Assembly: GCA_005885405.1 (NCBI GenBank)
Contig: VAYN01000010.1
Span: 37,188-101,187 of the forward strand
Length of the DNA: 64,000 nucleotides
Direction of reading: 5' to 3'
DNA from: Actinomycetota bacterium
Lineage (GTDB): Bacteria; Actinomycetota; Thermoleophilia; Solirubrobacterales; 70-9
In this document: positions 17,848 to 26,300 of the stretch, in pieces
Layout of the letters: each line of letters opens with the position of its first letter
How positions within the stretch are numbered: the stretch's first letter is position 1
Notes under the pieces: generated by a model
What the model was told of the DNA's origin: nothing
The model's database searches: none
The model's input: only the letters and a program-made list of their open reading frames with translations
Position numbers and translations under genes: made by a program

Positions 17848-19353
17848 CTAGGCGGCGATGGTGCCGTGGCCGACGATCTGCTCGCCGGCCATCAGCACCG
17901 CCGTCTGGCCCGGGGCCACGCCAGGGAAGGCCTCGCCCAGATCTACGTCCAGGGATGGATGCCGTCCCTTCCCCGCCGCCGAGACGGTGGCGGGGAGGGC
18001 GCGGGAGCGGTACCGCAGCTTCACCGCGTCGACGGCGCTGCCGTCTCTGTGTAAGACCACGTCGCGGACGCGGACGCTGCGCTTCTCCAGCTCGGCGCGG
18101 GTGCCGACGGTGACCGTGTTGGCGGTCGCATCGGTGGCGAGGACGTAGAGCGCCTCCGGCGCCGCGACGCCGATCCCGCGGCGCTGGCCGACGGTGAAGT
18201 CGTGGTGGCCGCGGTGGCGGCCGAGCGTGCGCCCGGCGGAGTCGACGATCGCGCCGTCGCGCTCGCGCAAGCCGCCGTGACGGCGGAGAAAGCCGCGCTT
18301 GCCTTGGCCGGCAAGGAAGCAGAGGTCCTGGCTCTCAGCCTTACGGGCGACGGCGAGGCCATGGCGGGCGGCGATCTCCCGCACCTCGGGCTTGGTCAGC
18401 TCGGTGAGCGGGAAGCCGAGGCGCCCGAGCAGCTCCGGCGGCAGAGCGGCGAGCATGTAGCTCTGGTCCTTCGCCTTGTCGGCGGCGGCTGCCAGCAGCG
18501 GCCCGTCCCCGTCCTCGACGATCCGCGCGTAGTGGCCGGTCAGCAACCGCTCCGCCCCGACCCGCTCGGCAAGATCGATCATCGCCGCCAGCCGCACCTC
18601 GCCGTTGCAGAGGATGCAGGGGTTCGGAGTGGTGCCCTCGGTGTAGCCGCCGATGAAGCGATCGACGACGCGGCGCCGGACGTCTTCCTCGAGGTCGAGC
18701 GTGAAGTGCGGGATCCCGAGCTGGTGCGCGAGCGCCCGAGCCCCCAACACCGCCTCCGGCGAGCAGCAGGCCTTGGCGCCGTCGGTCTCGGGGTCGGTCC
18801 AGAGCTTGACGGTGATGCCGACGACCTCGGCGCCTTCCTCGCGGGCGAGCAAGGCGGCGACAGCGCTGTCGACGCCGCCTGACATGGCCACTGCTACGCG
18901 TCGGGAGGGAGAGGCCTCCCTCCGTCGCGAGTTTTGGGGAGGCTCCTCCGGGAGGCCTCTCCCTCCCACCCGGTCCGCGACAAGGTTCAGATTCGAGGAC
19001 GCGACGCCTTGGAGGGCCCGGTGGAGTGCGTCGGTGGCGAGTTGGGCTGCGTGGCGCTTGGCGGGAGTGAGGCCGCCGATCGCGGTGTCGACGGTGTCGA
19101 TGTCGATGAGAGCGGCGTCGAGGACCGGAGCACCGTCGATCATCTCGGCAACGGCCGCGGTTGCCGCCTTCGTGGCCCCACAGCCCTCAGCGTCAAAGGT
19201 CACCTTCTCGAGGCGCCCGCCGGCAACCAGGAACGAAACGCGCGACAGATCTCCGCAAGCAGCCCCACCCGCAGCGCCCGTAAAGGCGCCATCGACAACC
19301 GGCCCACGCCGGCTCTCATCCGTCAGATAGTGCTCGAACAGCTCGCGTTCCAC
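17848..19353 (-). CDS. mnmA: IscU/SufU-like domain fused to tRNA 2-thiouridylase MnmA
   Basis: MnmA activates U34 of Lys/Glu/Gln tRNAs with ATP and inserts sulfur. The C-terminal 360 residues are complete: PP-loop VAVAMSGGVDSAVAALL, first catalytic Cys in PNPCILCN, second in AESQDLCFL, and HHDFTVGQRRGIGV. The first 115 residues match the IscU/NifU-N scaffold fold, with Cys in GAACGDLS and in DAEGCGATKAATAAV; the third scaffold Cys position reads KRHAAQ, keeping His but losing Cys. The two parts are joined by an Arg/Pro linker encoded by a palindrome. I chose GTG 19353, where the scaffold fold begins (VERELFEHYL). The fusion may bring the sulfur or cluster donor to the thiolase. Confidence 0.88.
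   Translation of the reverse strand: MERELFEHYLTDESRRGPVVDGAFTGAAGGAACGDLSRVSFLVAGGRLEKVTFDAEGCGATKAATAAVAEMIDGAPVLDAALIDIDTVDTAIGGLTPAKRHAAQLATDALHRALQGVASSNLNLVADRVGGRGLPEEPPQNSRRREASPSRRVAVAMSGGVDSAVAALLAREEGAEVVGITVKLWTDPETDGAKACCSPEAVLGARALAHQLGIPHFTLDLEEDVRRRVVDRFIGGYTEGTTPNPCILCNGEVRLAAMIDLAERVGAERLLTGHYARIVEDGDGPLLAAAADKAKDQSYMLAALPPELLGRLGFPLTELTKPEVREIAARHGLAVARKAESQDLCFLAGQGKRGFLRRHGGLRERDGAIVDSAGRTLGRHRGHHDFTVGQRRGIGVAAPEALYVLATDATANTVTVGTRAELEKRSVRVRDVVLHRDGSAVDAVKLRYRSRALPATVSAAGKGRHPSLDVDLGEAFPGVAPGQTAVLMAGEQIVGHGTIAA
18903..18967. repeat. 18-bp perfect inverted repeat inside the mnmA linker
   Basis: Arms at 18903-18920 (GGGAGGGAGAGGCCTCCC) and 18950-18967 are exact reverse complements around a 29-nt loop. 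The element encodes the Gly/Arg/Pro/Ser linker between the IscU-like and MnmA domains and keeps the frame open. Its G/A-rich arm resembles the palindromes at 38913, 49633 and 60025. Confidence 0.7.
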
Positions 19354-19619
19354 GCTCCGAAGGGTAAAGCGCCCACCGTCCCTCCAAACCCCAACCTCAC
19401 CGGGCCCAACAAAAAGGCCCCAACCCGCCGTTGCCGCCTCTGGCTTTGATCCCTTCAAATGAAGGTGGGTGCCTGCTCCGGATCCCAAGAGACCAAGAGA
19501 CTTGTCAGCTCCCGTGCCGTTTGTGTTGGGTCAAACGGTGAGACGGCTCTCGTACGGGTTCGAGCCTGCTCCAAACTTACCACCGCGACGGCCCCTCTAA
19601 ACGGACGTCCTGCGGCGGC
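19354..19619. other. Intergenic stretch between mnmA and the 100-residue ORF, with one hairpin
   Basis: No convincing coding frame is seen. A 7-bp hairpin, CCGTTTG at 19517-19523 with CAAACGG at 19532-19538, lies about 80 nt past the stop of the leftward gene ending at 19620. It may help end that transcript, though no U tract follows. The mnmA promoter should also be here. Confidence 0.4.
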
Positions 19620-19922
19620 CTAGGAGAAGCTTTCGCCCTCGTCGAGGTTCGACAAGTGCCACTCGGCTTCGCTCCAGCGCTCTGCCGGGACGCGGAGGGA
19701 GATGTCGCCGCGGCCGAAGCGGTCGATTGGCCAGTCGGAGGTGAGGACGGCCTCGATCTCGGCCTCTACGAGGGCCTGGTGCCAGGCGCGGGCGGTGCGG
19801 ACGTCGCCGAAGTCGCGGACGACCTCCCAGCTGTCGTAGCCGGGGTCGTCGATGTGGACCGGCGTCTGGCCGGGCCCGGGTCCCGGCCGCCACCTGCGGG
19901 GGATCCAGTCCCGCAGGCCCAT
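19620..19922 (-). CDS. Small protein with a DUF2007-like (putative signal-transducing) fold
   Basis: A 100-residue protein of unknown function. Residues 30-97 read as an alpha/beta unit (VVRDFGDVRTARAWHQAL, EAEIEAVLTSDWP, DISLRVPAERWSEAEWHL) resembling short DUF2007 proteins, in which an ACT-like half takes in an A(x)xxLxxAGI pattern. The first 25 residues are basic and Pro-rich. It follows aspS by a single nucleotide and is probably co-transcribed with it. Confidence 0.6.
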   Translation of the reverse strand: MGLRDWIPRRWRPGPGPGQTPVHIDDPGYDSWEVVRDFGDVRTARAWHQALVEAEIEAVLTSDWPIDRFGRGDISLRVPAERWSEAEWHLSNLDEGESFS

Positions 19923-19923
19923 C

Positions 19924-21708
19924 TCAGTGGCCGGCGAGTTTCGACTTATGGATGCCGATGCCGAGCTCGCGCATCTGCAGCTCGTCGACCGGGGCCGGGG
20001 CGCCGGTAAGGAGGTCGAAGCCCGACGCGGTCTTCGGGAAGGCGATCACGTCGCGGATCGTCTCGGCGCCGAAGAGGCGCTGGACGATGCGGTCGACGCC
20101 GTAGGCGATGCCGCCGTGGGGCGGCGCCCCGTAGCGCAGCGCCTCGAGCAGGAAGCCGAAGCGGTCCCGCGCCGTCTCGGCGTCGATCCCGAGGGCGCCG
20201 AAGACCGCCTCCTGCATCTCGGCGTCGTGGATACGGATCGAGCCACCGCCGAGCTCCTGCCCGTTCCAGACGACGTCGTAGGCCTGGGCCCGGGCGGCGC
20301 CCGGATCGCTGGGATCGAAGTCACCGGCCGGGGCCGTGAACGGGTGGTGCAGCGCGTCCCAGCGTTTCTCCCCTTCGTTCCACTCCATCAGCGGCCAGTC
20401 GACGATCCAGACCAGACGGTTCTCGTTCTCGTCGATCAGGTCGAAGCGCTCGGCGAGGTCGAGGCGGAGCTGGCCGAGGACCGCGTTCGCCACCGGCACC
20501 TTGTCGGCGACGAGCAGCAGCAGGTCGCCCTCCTCGGCGCCGAGGCGCTGGTTGAGGTCGGCGAGCTCAGCCTCACTGAGGAACTTGGCAGTGGGCGAGC
20601 GCCACCCGTCGCCCTCGCGGAAGGCCCAGACCAGCCCCTTCGCCCCCAGCTCCTGGGCGCGGGAGATGAGGCCGTCGAGCTCGGAGCGCGGCATCTCACG
20701 GCGGCCGGCGTTGAGGCCGCGGATCGCGCCGCCGCCGTCGAGGACCGAGCGGAAGACTTTGAACTCGGTCTCGCGCAGGGCGTCGCCGAGGTCGACAAGC
20801 TCAAGTCCGAAGCGCAGGTCGGGCCGATCGGTGCCGAACCGGCCCATCGCCTCGTCGTAGCCCATCCGCTCCATCTTGCCCGCGATCTCCGGCCCGCCGG
20901 CGCGCTCGAAGACGTGGGCGAGCAGCCGTTCGTTGACCGCGATCACGTCGTCGACGCCGACGAAGGACATCTCGATGTCGAGCTGGGTGAACTCGGCCTG
21001 GCGATCGGCCCGCGTCGCCTCGTCGCGGAAGCAGCGGGCGATCTGGAAGTAGCGCTCGTAGCCGGAGATCATCAGCAGTTGCTTGAAGAGCTGCGGCGAC
21101 TGCGGCAGTGCATAGAAGGAGCCGGGCTGCTGGCGGCTGGGGACGAGGAAGTCGCGCGCGCCCTCGGGCGTCGAGCGCGTCAACACCGGGGTCTCGATGT
21201 CGAGGAAGCCCTCGCCGCCGAGGTACTCGCGCATCGCCGCGACCACCCGGTGGCGCAGCTCCAGCGCCTTCTGCATCTGCTCGCGGCGGAGGTCGAGGTA
21301 GCGGTAGCGCAGGCGCGTGTCCTCCCCGACCTCGCCGCTGAAGCCCTCGATCTGGAAGGGCGGCGTCTCCGCCTTCGCCAGCCGCTTGGCCGAGGTCACC
21401 TGGACCTCGAACTCGCCGGTGGGAAGCTCGGGGTTGACGGTGTCCTCAGCGCGCCGGACGACACCGCCGCCCACACTCAGCACGTCCTCCGGGCGCAGCT
21501 CATGCCCAAGCGCGAAGGCCTCGCCGGAGCTGTCGGGGTTGAAGACGAGCTGGACGATGCCGCTGCGGTCGCGGAGGTCGATGAAGATCAGGCCGCCGTG
21601 GTCGCGCCGCCGATGCACCCAGCCCGCGACCTTCACCTCGTTGTCGACCTGGTCCGCCAGCACTTCGCCGCACCAAGCGGTGCGGTACGGGCCGATTGCC
21701 TCGCTCAC
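19924..21708 (-). CDS. aspS: Aspartyl-tRNA synthetase (bacterial type)
   Basis: Class IIb synthetase charging tRNA-Asp, or Asp/Asn if non-discriminating. In 594 residues there is an N-terminal OB-fold anticodon-binding domain (VKVAGWVHRRRDHGGLIFIDLRDRSG), catalytic motif 2 (FQIARCFRDEATRADRQAEFTQLDIEMSF region), the bacterial GAD insertion (about 290-400) and motif 3 (GGIAYGVDRIVQRLFG). The GTG start overlaps the hisS stop (GTGA), so hisS and aspS are coupled, as is common. Confidence 0.96.
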   Translation of the reverse strand: MSEAIGPYRTAWCGEVLADQVDNEVKVAGWVHRRRDHGGLIFIDLRDRSGIVQLVFNPDSSGEAFALGHELRPEDVLSVGGGVVRRAEDTVNPELPTGEFEVQVTSAKRLAKAETPPFQIEGFSGEVGEDTRLRYRYLDLRREQMQKALELRHRVVAAMREYLGGEGFLDIETPVLTRSTPEGARDFLVPSRQQPGSFYALPQSPQLFKQLLMISGYERYFQIARCFRDEATRADRQAEFTQLDIEMSFVGVDDVIAVNERLLAHVFERAGGPEIAGKMERMGYDEAMGRFGTDRPDLRFGLELVDLGDALRETEFKVFRSVLDGGGAIRGLNAGRREMPRSELDGLISRAQELGAKGLVWAFREGDGWRSPTAKFLSEAELADLNQRLGAEEGDLLLLVADKVPVANAVLGQLRLDLAERFDLIDENENRLVWIVDWPLMEWNEGEKRWDALHHPFTAPAGDFDPSDPGAARAQAYDVVWNGQELGGGSIRIHDAEMQEAVFGALGIDAETARDRFGFLLEALRYGAPPHGGIAYGVDRIVQRLFGAETIRDVIAFPKTASGFDLLTGAPAPVDELQMRELGIGIHKSKLAGH

Positions 21709-22949
21709 GATCCCCCTCCCGTCATCTCGTCGACAAGGTTGCCGGGATCGGCGTCGCGCTGCTCTCCGGTCTGCATGTCCCGCAGCTTGGCGCTGCCGTC
21801 GGCCTCGAGGATGAGGACGCGGCGGGCGCCGACCCGGTCGGCGTGCTTGAACTGGCTCTTGAGGTTGCGGCCGGCGAGGTCGACCTCGGCCGAGAGGCCG
21901 GCGTGGCGCAACTCGACCGCCAGCGCCATAGCTCGCTCGCGCTGACCTGGGTCGGCGACGGCGACGAAGGCATCGCGCCCGGGCGCCGGCACCTCTTCGT
22001 CCAGCGCCAGCAGGATCCGCTCGATCCCCGCGGCGAAGCCGACGGCCGGCGTCGCCGGCCCGCCGAGTTGCTCGACCAGGCCGTCGTAGCGGCCGCCGCC
22101 GCCGATCTCCGACTGCGCCCCGAGCTGGTCGCAGACGAAGGAGAAGATCGTCCGCGTGTAGTAGTCGAGGCCGCGGACCAGGCTCGTGTCGACGATGTAG
22201 GCGATGCCGGCGGCGTCGAGCAGCCTTCGCACCTCGGCGAAGTGCTCGGCGTCCTCGCCCTCGAGCCGCTCGACGATCGTCGGCGCGCTCGCCATCACTC
22301 CCCGCGTCCCCTCGTCGTCGGCGTCGAAGGCGCGCAGCGGGTTGATGTCGATCCGCTCCCGCACGTCCTTGGAGAGGTCGGCCTCGTTGGCGTGCAGGTG
22401 CGCTTTCAGGTCCTCCAGGTACGCCCGTCGCGCCTCAAACGAGCCGAGGCTGCCGAGCCGCAGCTCGACCCCCGGCACGCCAAGCTCCCCGAGCAGGTCA
22501 GAGAGGAGCATGATCACCTCGGCGTCGGCGAGCGGCGAGTCGGTGCCGATGCACTCGATCCCGAGCTGGTGGAACTGGCGGTAGCGGCCCGCCTGGGGGC
22601 GCTCGTGGCGGAAGAACGGGCCGAGGTAGGAGAGCTTCACCGGCTGCGCCAGTTTGTGCATCCCATGCTCGAGGTAGGCGCGGCAGATCGAGGCCGTCCC
22701 CTCCGGGCGCAGGGTGAGGCTGCGCTCGCCCTTGTCCTCGAAGGTGAACATCTCCTTGCGGACGATGTCGGTCGACTGGCCGACCCCGCGCTCGAAGAGG
22801 GCCGTGTCCTCGAAGGCCGGCGTCGCGATCGGCTCGTAGCCGGCGCGGGCGAAGATCTCCGCCGCGGCGCTTTCCAGGCGCGCCCGTTCACGCGCCGCCT
22901 CGGGCAGGATGTCGAAGGTCCCTCGCGGGGCTTGGAACTTGCTCGCCAT
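21705..22949 (-). CDS. hisS: Histidyl-tRNA synthetase
   Basis: Class II synthetase charging tRNA-His. The 414 residues begin with FQAPRGTFDILPEAARER, contain motif 2 (TLRPEGTASICRAYLEHG with FRHERPQAGRYRQFHQLG), the histidine-binding signature VRGLDYYTRTIFSF, motif 3 (VGFAAGIERILLAL) and a C-terminal anticodon-binding domain ending near EMTGGGS. The gene lies 9 nt after the metallo-hydrolase gene and overlaps aspS. Confidence 0.96.
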   Translation of the reverse strand: MASKFQAPRGTFDILPEAARERARLESAAAEIFARAGYEPIATPAFEDTALFERGVGQSTDIVRKEMFTFEDKGERSLTLRPEGTASICRAYLEHGMHKLAQPVKLSYLGPFFRHERPQAGRYRQFHQLGIECIGTDSPLADAEVIMLLSDLLGELGVPGVELRLGSLGSFEARRAYLEDLKAHLHANEADLSKDVRERIDINPLRAFDADDEGTRGVMASAPTIVERLEGEDAEHFAEVRRLLDAAGIAYIVDTSLVRGLDYYTRTIFSFVCDQLGAQSEIGGGGRYDGLVEQLGGPATPAVGFAAGIERILLALDEEVPAPGRDAFVAVADPGQRERAMALAVELRHAGLSAEVDLAGRNLKSQFKHADRVGARRVLILEADGSAKLRDMQTGEQRDADPGNLVDEMTGGGS

Positions 22950-22958
22950 TTGGCGACC

Positions 22959-23600
22959 TTACGTCAGCGAGCCGAGGAAGGGATTGGTGGCGCGCTCGGC
23001 CCCGAGCGTGGTCAGACCCATGTGCCCGGGATGGACGACGGTCTCGTCCGGGAAGCTGTCCAGCAACTGCCCGATCGAGGCGAGCAGGGTCGGTCCGTCG
23101 CCGCCGGGGAGGTCGACGCGGCCGACCGAGCCCTGGAAGAGGACGTCGCCGGAGAAGAGGGCGTTCTCGTCGCGGACGGCGTAGGTGACGTGGCCGGGGC
23201 TGTGACCCGGCGTGAAGACGACGTCGAGCTCCAGCCCCGCCAGCTCCAAGGTCTCGCCGCCGCGGACGATCTCCTCGGGCGTGTAGCTCTCGAACGGGCC
23301 GAAGCCCTCCCAGGGGACGAAGGCCATGATGTCTTCGAGGATCGGGACCTCGATCTCCGGGTAGTAGACGGGCGCGCCGGTCGCCTCAGCCACCGGCGTC
23401 ACCGCCCCGATGTGGTCGAAGTGGCAGTGGGTAATGAGGATCGCCTCGGTCTTTGCCCCGGTCGCCTCGATCGCCGCCAGGATCCGCTCGGCCTCCTCGC
23501 CCGGGTCGACGACGAGCAGCCGGTCGGAGCCGGCGCGCCGGAGCAGGAAGCAGTTCTCGGCTACCGGGCCGACGGTGAGCATCTCGACGTCGAGGGCCAT
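22959..23600 (-). CDS. MBL-fold metallo-hydrolase (glyoxalase II-like)
   Basis: A 213-residue zinc hydrolase. The metal motif is THCHFDHIG, followed by FTPGHSPGHVTYAV, a bridging Asp in ALFSGDVLFQGSVGRVDLPGG and a terminal His in VVHPGHMG. This spacing matches small YcbL/glyoxalase II-type thioesterases found beside hisS in many actinobacteria and Gram-positives. Substrate is unknown; S-lactoyl-thiol conjugates are possible. Confidence 0.88.
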   Translation of the reverse strand: MALDVEMLTVGPVAENCFLLRRAGSDRLLVVDPGEEAERILAAIEATGAKTEAILITHCHFDHIGAVTPVAEATGAPVYYPEIEVPILEDIMAFVPWEGFGPFESYTPEEIVRGGETLELAGLELDVVFTPGHSPGHVTYAVRDENALFSGDVLFQGSVGRVDLPGGDGPTLLASIGQLLDSFPDETVVHPGHMGLTTLGAERATNPFLGSLT

Positions 23601-23610
23601 CAGGCCGCCT

Positions 23611-23973
23611 CTACTCGCTGCGGGCGCGGATCCGGGCTCGCTCCCGCCGCCGCCACATCGCCATGTCGATGTAGTAGCCGGCGGGGACGTAGAAGACCAG
23701 CATGAAGAGACCGAAGAGGAGCGAGCCGCCGACGCCTTTTTTGAAGATCAGGATCAGGGCGACGGCGAAGATGACGGCGGCGACGAGTCCGCGGACGAAG
23801 GAGCCGCGCCAGGTCGGCGGCATGTCCTGTTTCGGGGCCGGTTTGCGTTTGGAGCGGGCGCGGGCCTTGGCTTCCTCGCGGCTGCGGGGGCGGCCGCTGC
23901 GGGGTCCGGTGTCGACGCGGCCACCCTGGGTCCCGCGGCGCTTGCGCTGTCGCTTTTTCTTCGTCTGGGCCAT
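23611..23973 (-). CDS. Small basic membrane protein
   Basis: A 120-residue protein with no recognised family. The first 60 residues are strongly basic (MAQTKKKRQRKRRGTQGG, then KARARSKRKPAPK). Two membrane helices follow (GLVAAVIFAVALILIF and SLLFGLFMLVFYVPAGYYI), then a basic tail RRRERARIRARSE. The topology suggests both ends face the cytoplasm. It sits 10 nt from the metallo-hydrolase start and 11 nt from ftcD, so it is likely part of the same transcript. Confidence 0.75.
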   Translation of the reverse strand: MAQTKKKRQRKRRGTQGGRVDTGPRSGRPRSREEAKARARSKRKPAPKQDMPPTWRGSFVRGLVAAVIFAVALILIFKKGVGGSLLFGLFMLVFYVPAGYYIDMAMWRRRERARIRARSE

Positions 23974-23984
23974 GGGAACGAAAT

Positions 23985-24875
23985 CTAGTTGGTCGGCTCG
24001 GCGAGCCGCGCCTCGATCGTGTGGCGGGCTGGGTCGAAGCCGCGCATCGGCACGTCCTCCGGGTAGCCGGCGAGCGCCGCCTGCGGGATCAGGCCGACCA
24101 GCTCCGCCTCGACAGGATGGGCGCTGAGCGGCGCTGCCAGCGCCCGCACCCGCTCGACGACCTCGCCCAGCGGCACCGCCATCGGGTCGTGGACGTTGGT
24201 CGAGACCTGGGCCCGGCCGCCGGAGAGGAGGAGGCCGATCGCGCGCACCCCAGGGGGGCCTCCCCCCGCCTCGCGCAGCCCGGCAGCGACGGCGCGGGCG
24301 ATCTCGACGTCGCCGCTGTCGAGCTCGACGTTGAAGGCGGCCAACGGGGGGCGAGCGGTGACGAGCGTGGCGCCGGCGGTGCGATGCGGCAGCTCGGGAC
24401 CGAAGTCCGGCCGCAGCTCCCCCGACTCCATCCGCAGCCAGAGCTCGGCGAGGCCGCCGTTGCGGAAGTAGGCGCGCTCCGCCCGGCCCGGGTCCCGCGC
24501 CAGCTCGCCGTAGAGGAAGACCGGGACCCCGAGGCCGCCAATCTGGGTCGCCACCGCAACCGCCTCGGTCCGCGCCGTCTCCCGGTCCTCGGGGCGGAAC
24601 CAGACGACCGGGCAGACGTCGAGGGCGCCGATCGCCGGATGGGCACCGCGGTAGTCGCGCATGTCGATCGTCTCCAGCGCCCCCTCGGCGCCCGAGGCCA
24701 GCGCCTCGGTCAGGACGCCGGGCTCGCCGGCGAGCGTGAAGACGCTGCGGCCGTGGTCGGCGTCGGAGTGGCGGTCGAGCAGCCGCGCGCCGCGGGCGAA
24801 AGCGCTCTGCAGGCGGTCGAGCCGCTCCCCGTCGACCCCCTCGGAGACGTTGGGGACGGCGAGCAGGGACGGCAT
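23985..24875 (-). CDS. ftcD: Glutamate formimidoyltransferase
   Basis: Transfers the formimino group from formimidoylglutamate to tetrahydrofolate in histidine degradation. Its 296 residues match the stand-alone enzyme: LLAVPNVSEGVDGERLDRL start, LLDRHSDADHGRSVFTLAG, MRDYRGAHPAIGALDVCPVV, FLYGELARDPG, PDFGPELPHRTAGATLVTARPPLAAFNVEL and AQVSTNVHDP. No cyclodeaminase domain is fused and no other hut gene is nearby, so its role here may be general one-carbon metabolism. Confidence 0.9.
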   Translation of the reverse strand: MPSLLAVPNVSEGVDGERLDRLQSAFARGARLLDRHSDADHGRSVFTLAGEPGVLTEALASGAEGALETIDMRDYRGAHPAIGALDVCPVVWFRPEDRETARTEAVAVATQIGGLGVPVFLYGELARDPGRAERAYFRNGGLAELWLRMESGELRPDFGPELPHRTAGATLVTARPPLAAFNVELDSGDVEIARAVAAGLREAGGGPPGVRAIGLLLSGGRAQVSTNVHDPMAVPLGEVVERVRALAAPLSAHPVEAELVGLIPQAALAGYPEDVPMRGFDPARHTIEARLAEPTN

Positions 24876-24887
24876 GGCCCCAGCGTC

Positions 24888-25841
24888 TCAGACGAGAAGG
24901 TCGCCGCCGCTGACGATCGTCTCGCCGTCGACTTCGACGGTCGGTTCGAGGACGACGCAGTCGAGGTGGACCGGGACCTGGACGGTGCCGCCGATCGCCG
25001 CCGACGCGCCAAAGGCGACGTGACAGGTGCCGAGGATCTTCTCGTCCTCGAGGATGTTGCCGGTGAGGATCGCCTCTTCGTTGGTGCCGATCCCGAGCTC
25101 GGCGACGTTGGTGCCGTCCTCACCGTGCTCGGTCAGCAGCTCCATCAGTCTGTCGCCGTCGTTGCCGGTTGCCTCGACCAGGTTTCCCTCGCGGACGGTC
25201 AGTGAGACCGGCGTGTCGAGCAGGCCGATTTCGGCGATTGAACCGTCGACCACGAGCGTTCCCTCGGTCGTCCCCTCGAGCGGGGCGATGAATCCCTCGC
25301 CGCAGGGCAGGTTGCCGAAGGCGCCTTTGTTGCCGAGTTCGCCGGCGTCGACGATCCCCATCCTCCCCTGGAGACCGATCCGCAGGTCGCTGCCGTGGCG
25401 GCAGGTGATCCGGGCCTCGGTGCCGCGATTGAGCGCGGTGACGATGGCCCAGCCGCGGCGGCGGATCTCGTCGAGGTCGCCGGTCATCAGGCGGCCGAGC
25501 ATCTCCTCGGTCACGCCCGGCAGGGTGCCGATCCGCACCCCCGCCTCGCTGGCAGCTTTGCGGGCCGCGGTATGGGAGAGCGACTGAATCGTCGGCGCCA
25601 AGACGACGTCAGCGGCCGCCATCGCCGCGGCCACGGCCCGAGGCGGCTCCGCGGCTGCGGAATCACGCTCGGAGATCACGGCCAGCGTCGCGTCGGCGCC
25701 GTCCCCCTGAGCCTCGATCCGCATCAATGCACCGATCTCTTCGGTGACCGGATTGCAGACGACGAGCACCTCCTCGCCCGGCGAGATCCCCATGCACTGG
25801 CGGACAACCGTCTTCACTGCCCTGTCCAGTTCCGCCGTCAC
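24888..25841 (-). CDS. M29-type aminopeptidase-like protein
   Basis: A 317-residue protein related to thermophilic metallo-aminopeptidases (M29/AmpS class). Recognisable features are the N-terminal GISPGEEVLVVCNPVTEEIG, the central NLPCGEGFIAPLEGTTEGTLVVDGSIAEIG with a candidate metal Glu, ELGIGTNEEAILTGNILEDEKILGT, and HLDCVVLEPTVEVDG near the end. Family members bind Co2+ or Zn2+ and release N-terminal residues. It is 12 nt upstream of ftcD. Annotation as a true peptidase is inferred from these motifs only. Confidence 0.8.
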   Translation of the reverse strand: MTAELDRAVKTVVRQCMGISPGEEVLVVCNPVTEEIGALMRIEAQGDGADATLAVISERDSAAAEPPRAVAAAMAAADVVLAPTIQSLSHTAARKAASEAGVRIGTLPGVTEEMLGRLMTGDLDEIRRRGWAIVTALNRGTEARITCRHGSDLRIGLQGRMGIVDAGELGNKGAFGNLPCGEGFIAPLEGTTEGTLVVDGSIAEIGLLDTPVSLTVREGNLVEATGNDGDRLMELLTEHGEDGTNVAELGIGTNEEAILTGNILEDEKILGTCHVAFGASAAIGGTVQVPVHLDCVVLEPTVEVDGETIVSGGDLLV

Positions 25842-25903
25842 GCGCCCAGCCTACCCATGATGCGAAAAAGGTGCAGTCGTTTCCCCTGCACCCACGCGGC
25901 ACC

Positions 25904-26125
25904 TCACCCATCGTCGTGCCGGTGCCGGATCGCCCACACCTCGAACCAGATCAGTCCGATCAAGACGACGCCGAACCCGAAGAAAGGCGCGAACCAGCTC
26001 TCCGGCCGCACGATCGCCAGCGAGGCGACCGTAAACGCGTCGGCAACGATCATGAACGCCACCAACACCGGCCGAATCGCCGCCCACCCGGTCTGAGGAG
26101 GTCCTTGCTTTCGCACCGCTACCAT
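25904..26125 (-). CDS. Small two-helix membrane protein
   Basis: A 73-residue protein of unknown function with two hydrophobic helices (AIRPVLVAFMIVADAFTVASLAIV and WFAPFFGFGVVLIGLIWFEVWAI) and a His-rich end (RHRHDDG). ATG at 26125 is only 10 nt from the 5' end of the divergent tRNA-Met gene. It has the composition and frame of a real gene, but no family is recognised. Confidence 0.6.
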   Translation of the reverse strand: MVAVRKQGPPQTGWAAIRPVLVAFMIVADAFTVASLAIVRPESWFAPFFGFGVVLIGLIWFEVWAIRHRHDDG

Positions 26126-26135
26126 GCCCCTCCCC

Positions 26136-26209
26136 GCCGGAGTAGCTCAGCTGGTTAGAGCAGCGGAATCATAATCCGCGTGTCGGGGGTTCGAGTCCCT
26201 CCTCCGGCA
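26136..26209 (+). tRNA. tRNA-Met (CAT), elongator type
   Basis: A 74-nt cloverleaf. Acceptor strands are GCCGGAG (26136-26142) and CTCCGGC (26202-26208) with discriminator A. The D arm contains AGCTCAGCTGGTTAGAGC, the anticodon stem GCGGA/TCCGC frames loop ATCATAA with anticodon CAT, and the T arm contains GGTTCGAGTCC. No CCA is encoded. The 3' half is duplicated at 29046, marking it as an integration target. CAT could also be tRNA-Ile2, but the GCGGAATCATAATCCGC arm is typical of elongator Met. Confidence 0.95.
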
Positions 26210-26214
26210 TTGCA
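26168..26214 (+). repeat. att-like direct repeat, left copy (tRNA-Met 3' half)
   Basis: Runs from the anticodon loop (ATCATAATCCGCGTGTC) through the T arm and acceptor to TTGCA just past the gene, 47 nt. It matches 29046-29091 except for one extra G in a G-run (five G here, four in the copy). This is the usual attL form of a tyrosine-integrase element. Confidence 0.85.
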
Positions 26215-26270
26215 GCGCAATGGGAAATGCGCCGCCTCCCGAGGTCGAGAGGGTCAGATTTGGCAGGGGG

Positions 26271-26290
26271 GTGGCAAGGGAAGTGGCAGG
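26271..26290 (+). repeat. GTGGCAAG-type repeats at the left inner end of the islet
   Basis: GTGGCAAG at 26271-26278 and GTGGCAGG at 26283-26290 (and TGGCAG at 26261) lie 57-76 nt from the att repeat. The same word recurs twice at the other end (28918-28936). They also overlap the Shine-Dalgarno region of the gene at 26301. Confidence 0.5.
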
Positions 26291-26300
26291 AGGCAGCGAG

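Noticed and set aside
19460..19600. Apparent tRNA T arm (GGGTTCGAGCCTG) upstream of mnmA
   Set aside because: No acceptor, D or anticodon stems can be folded around it.
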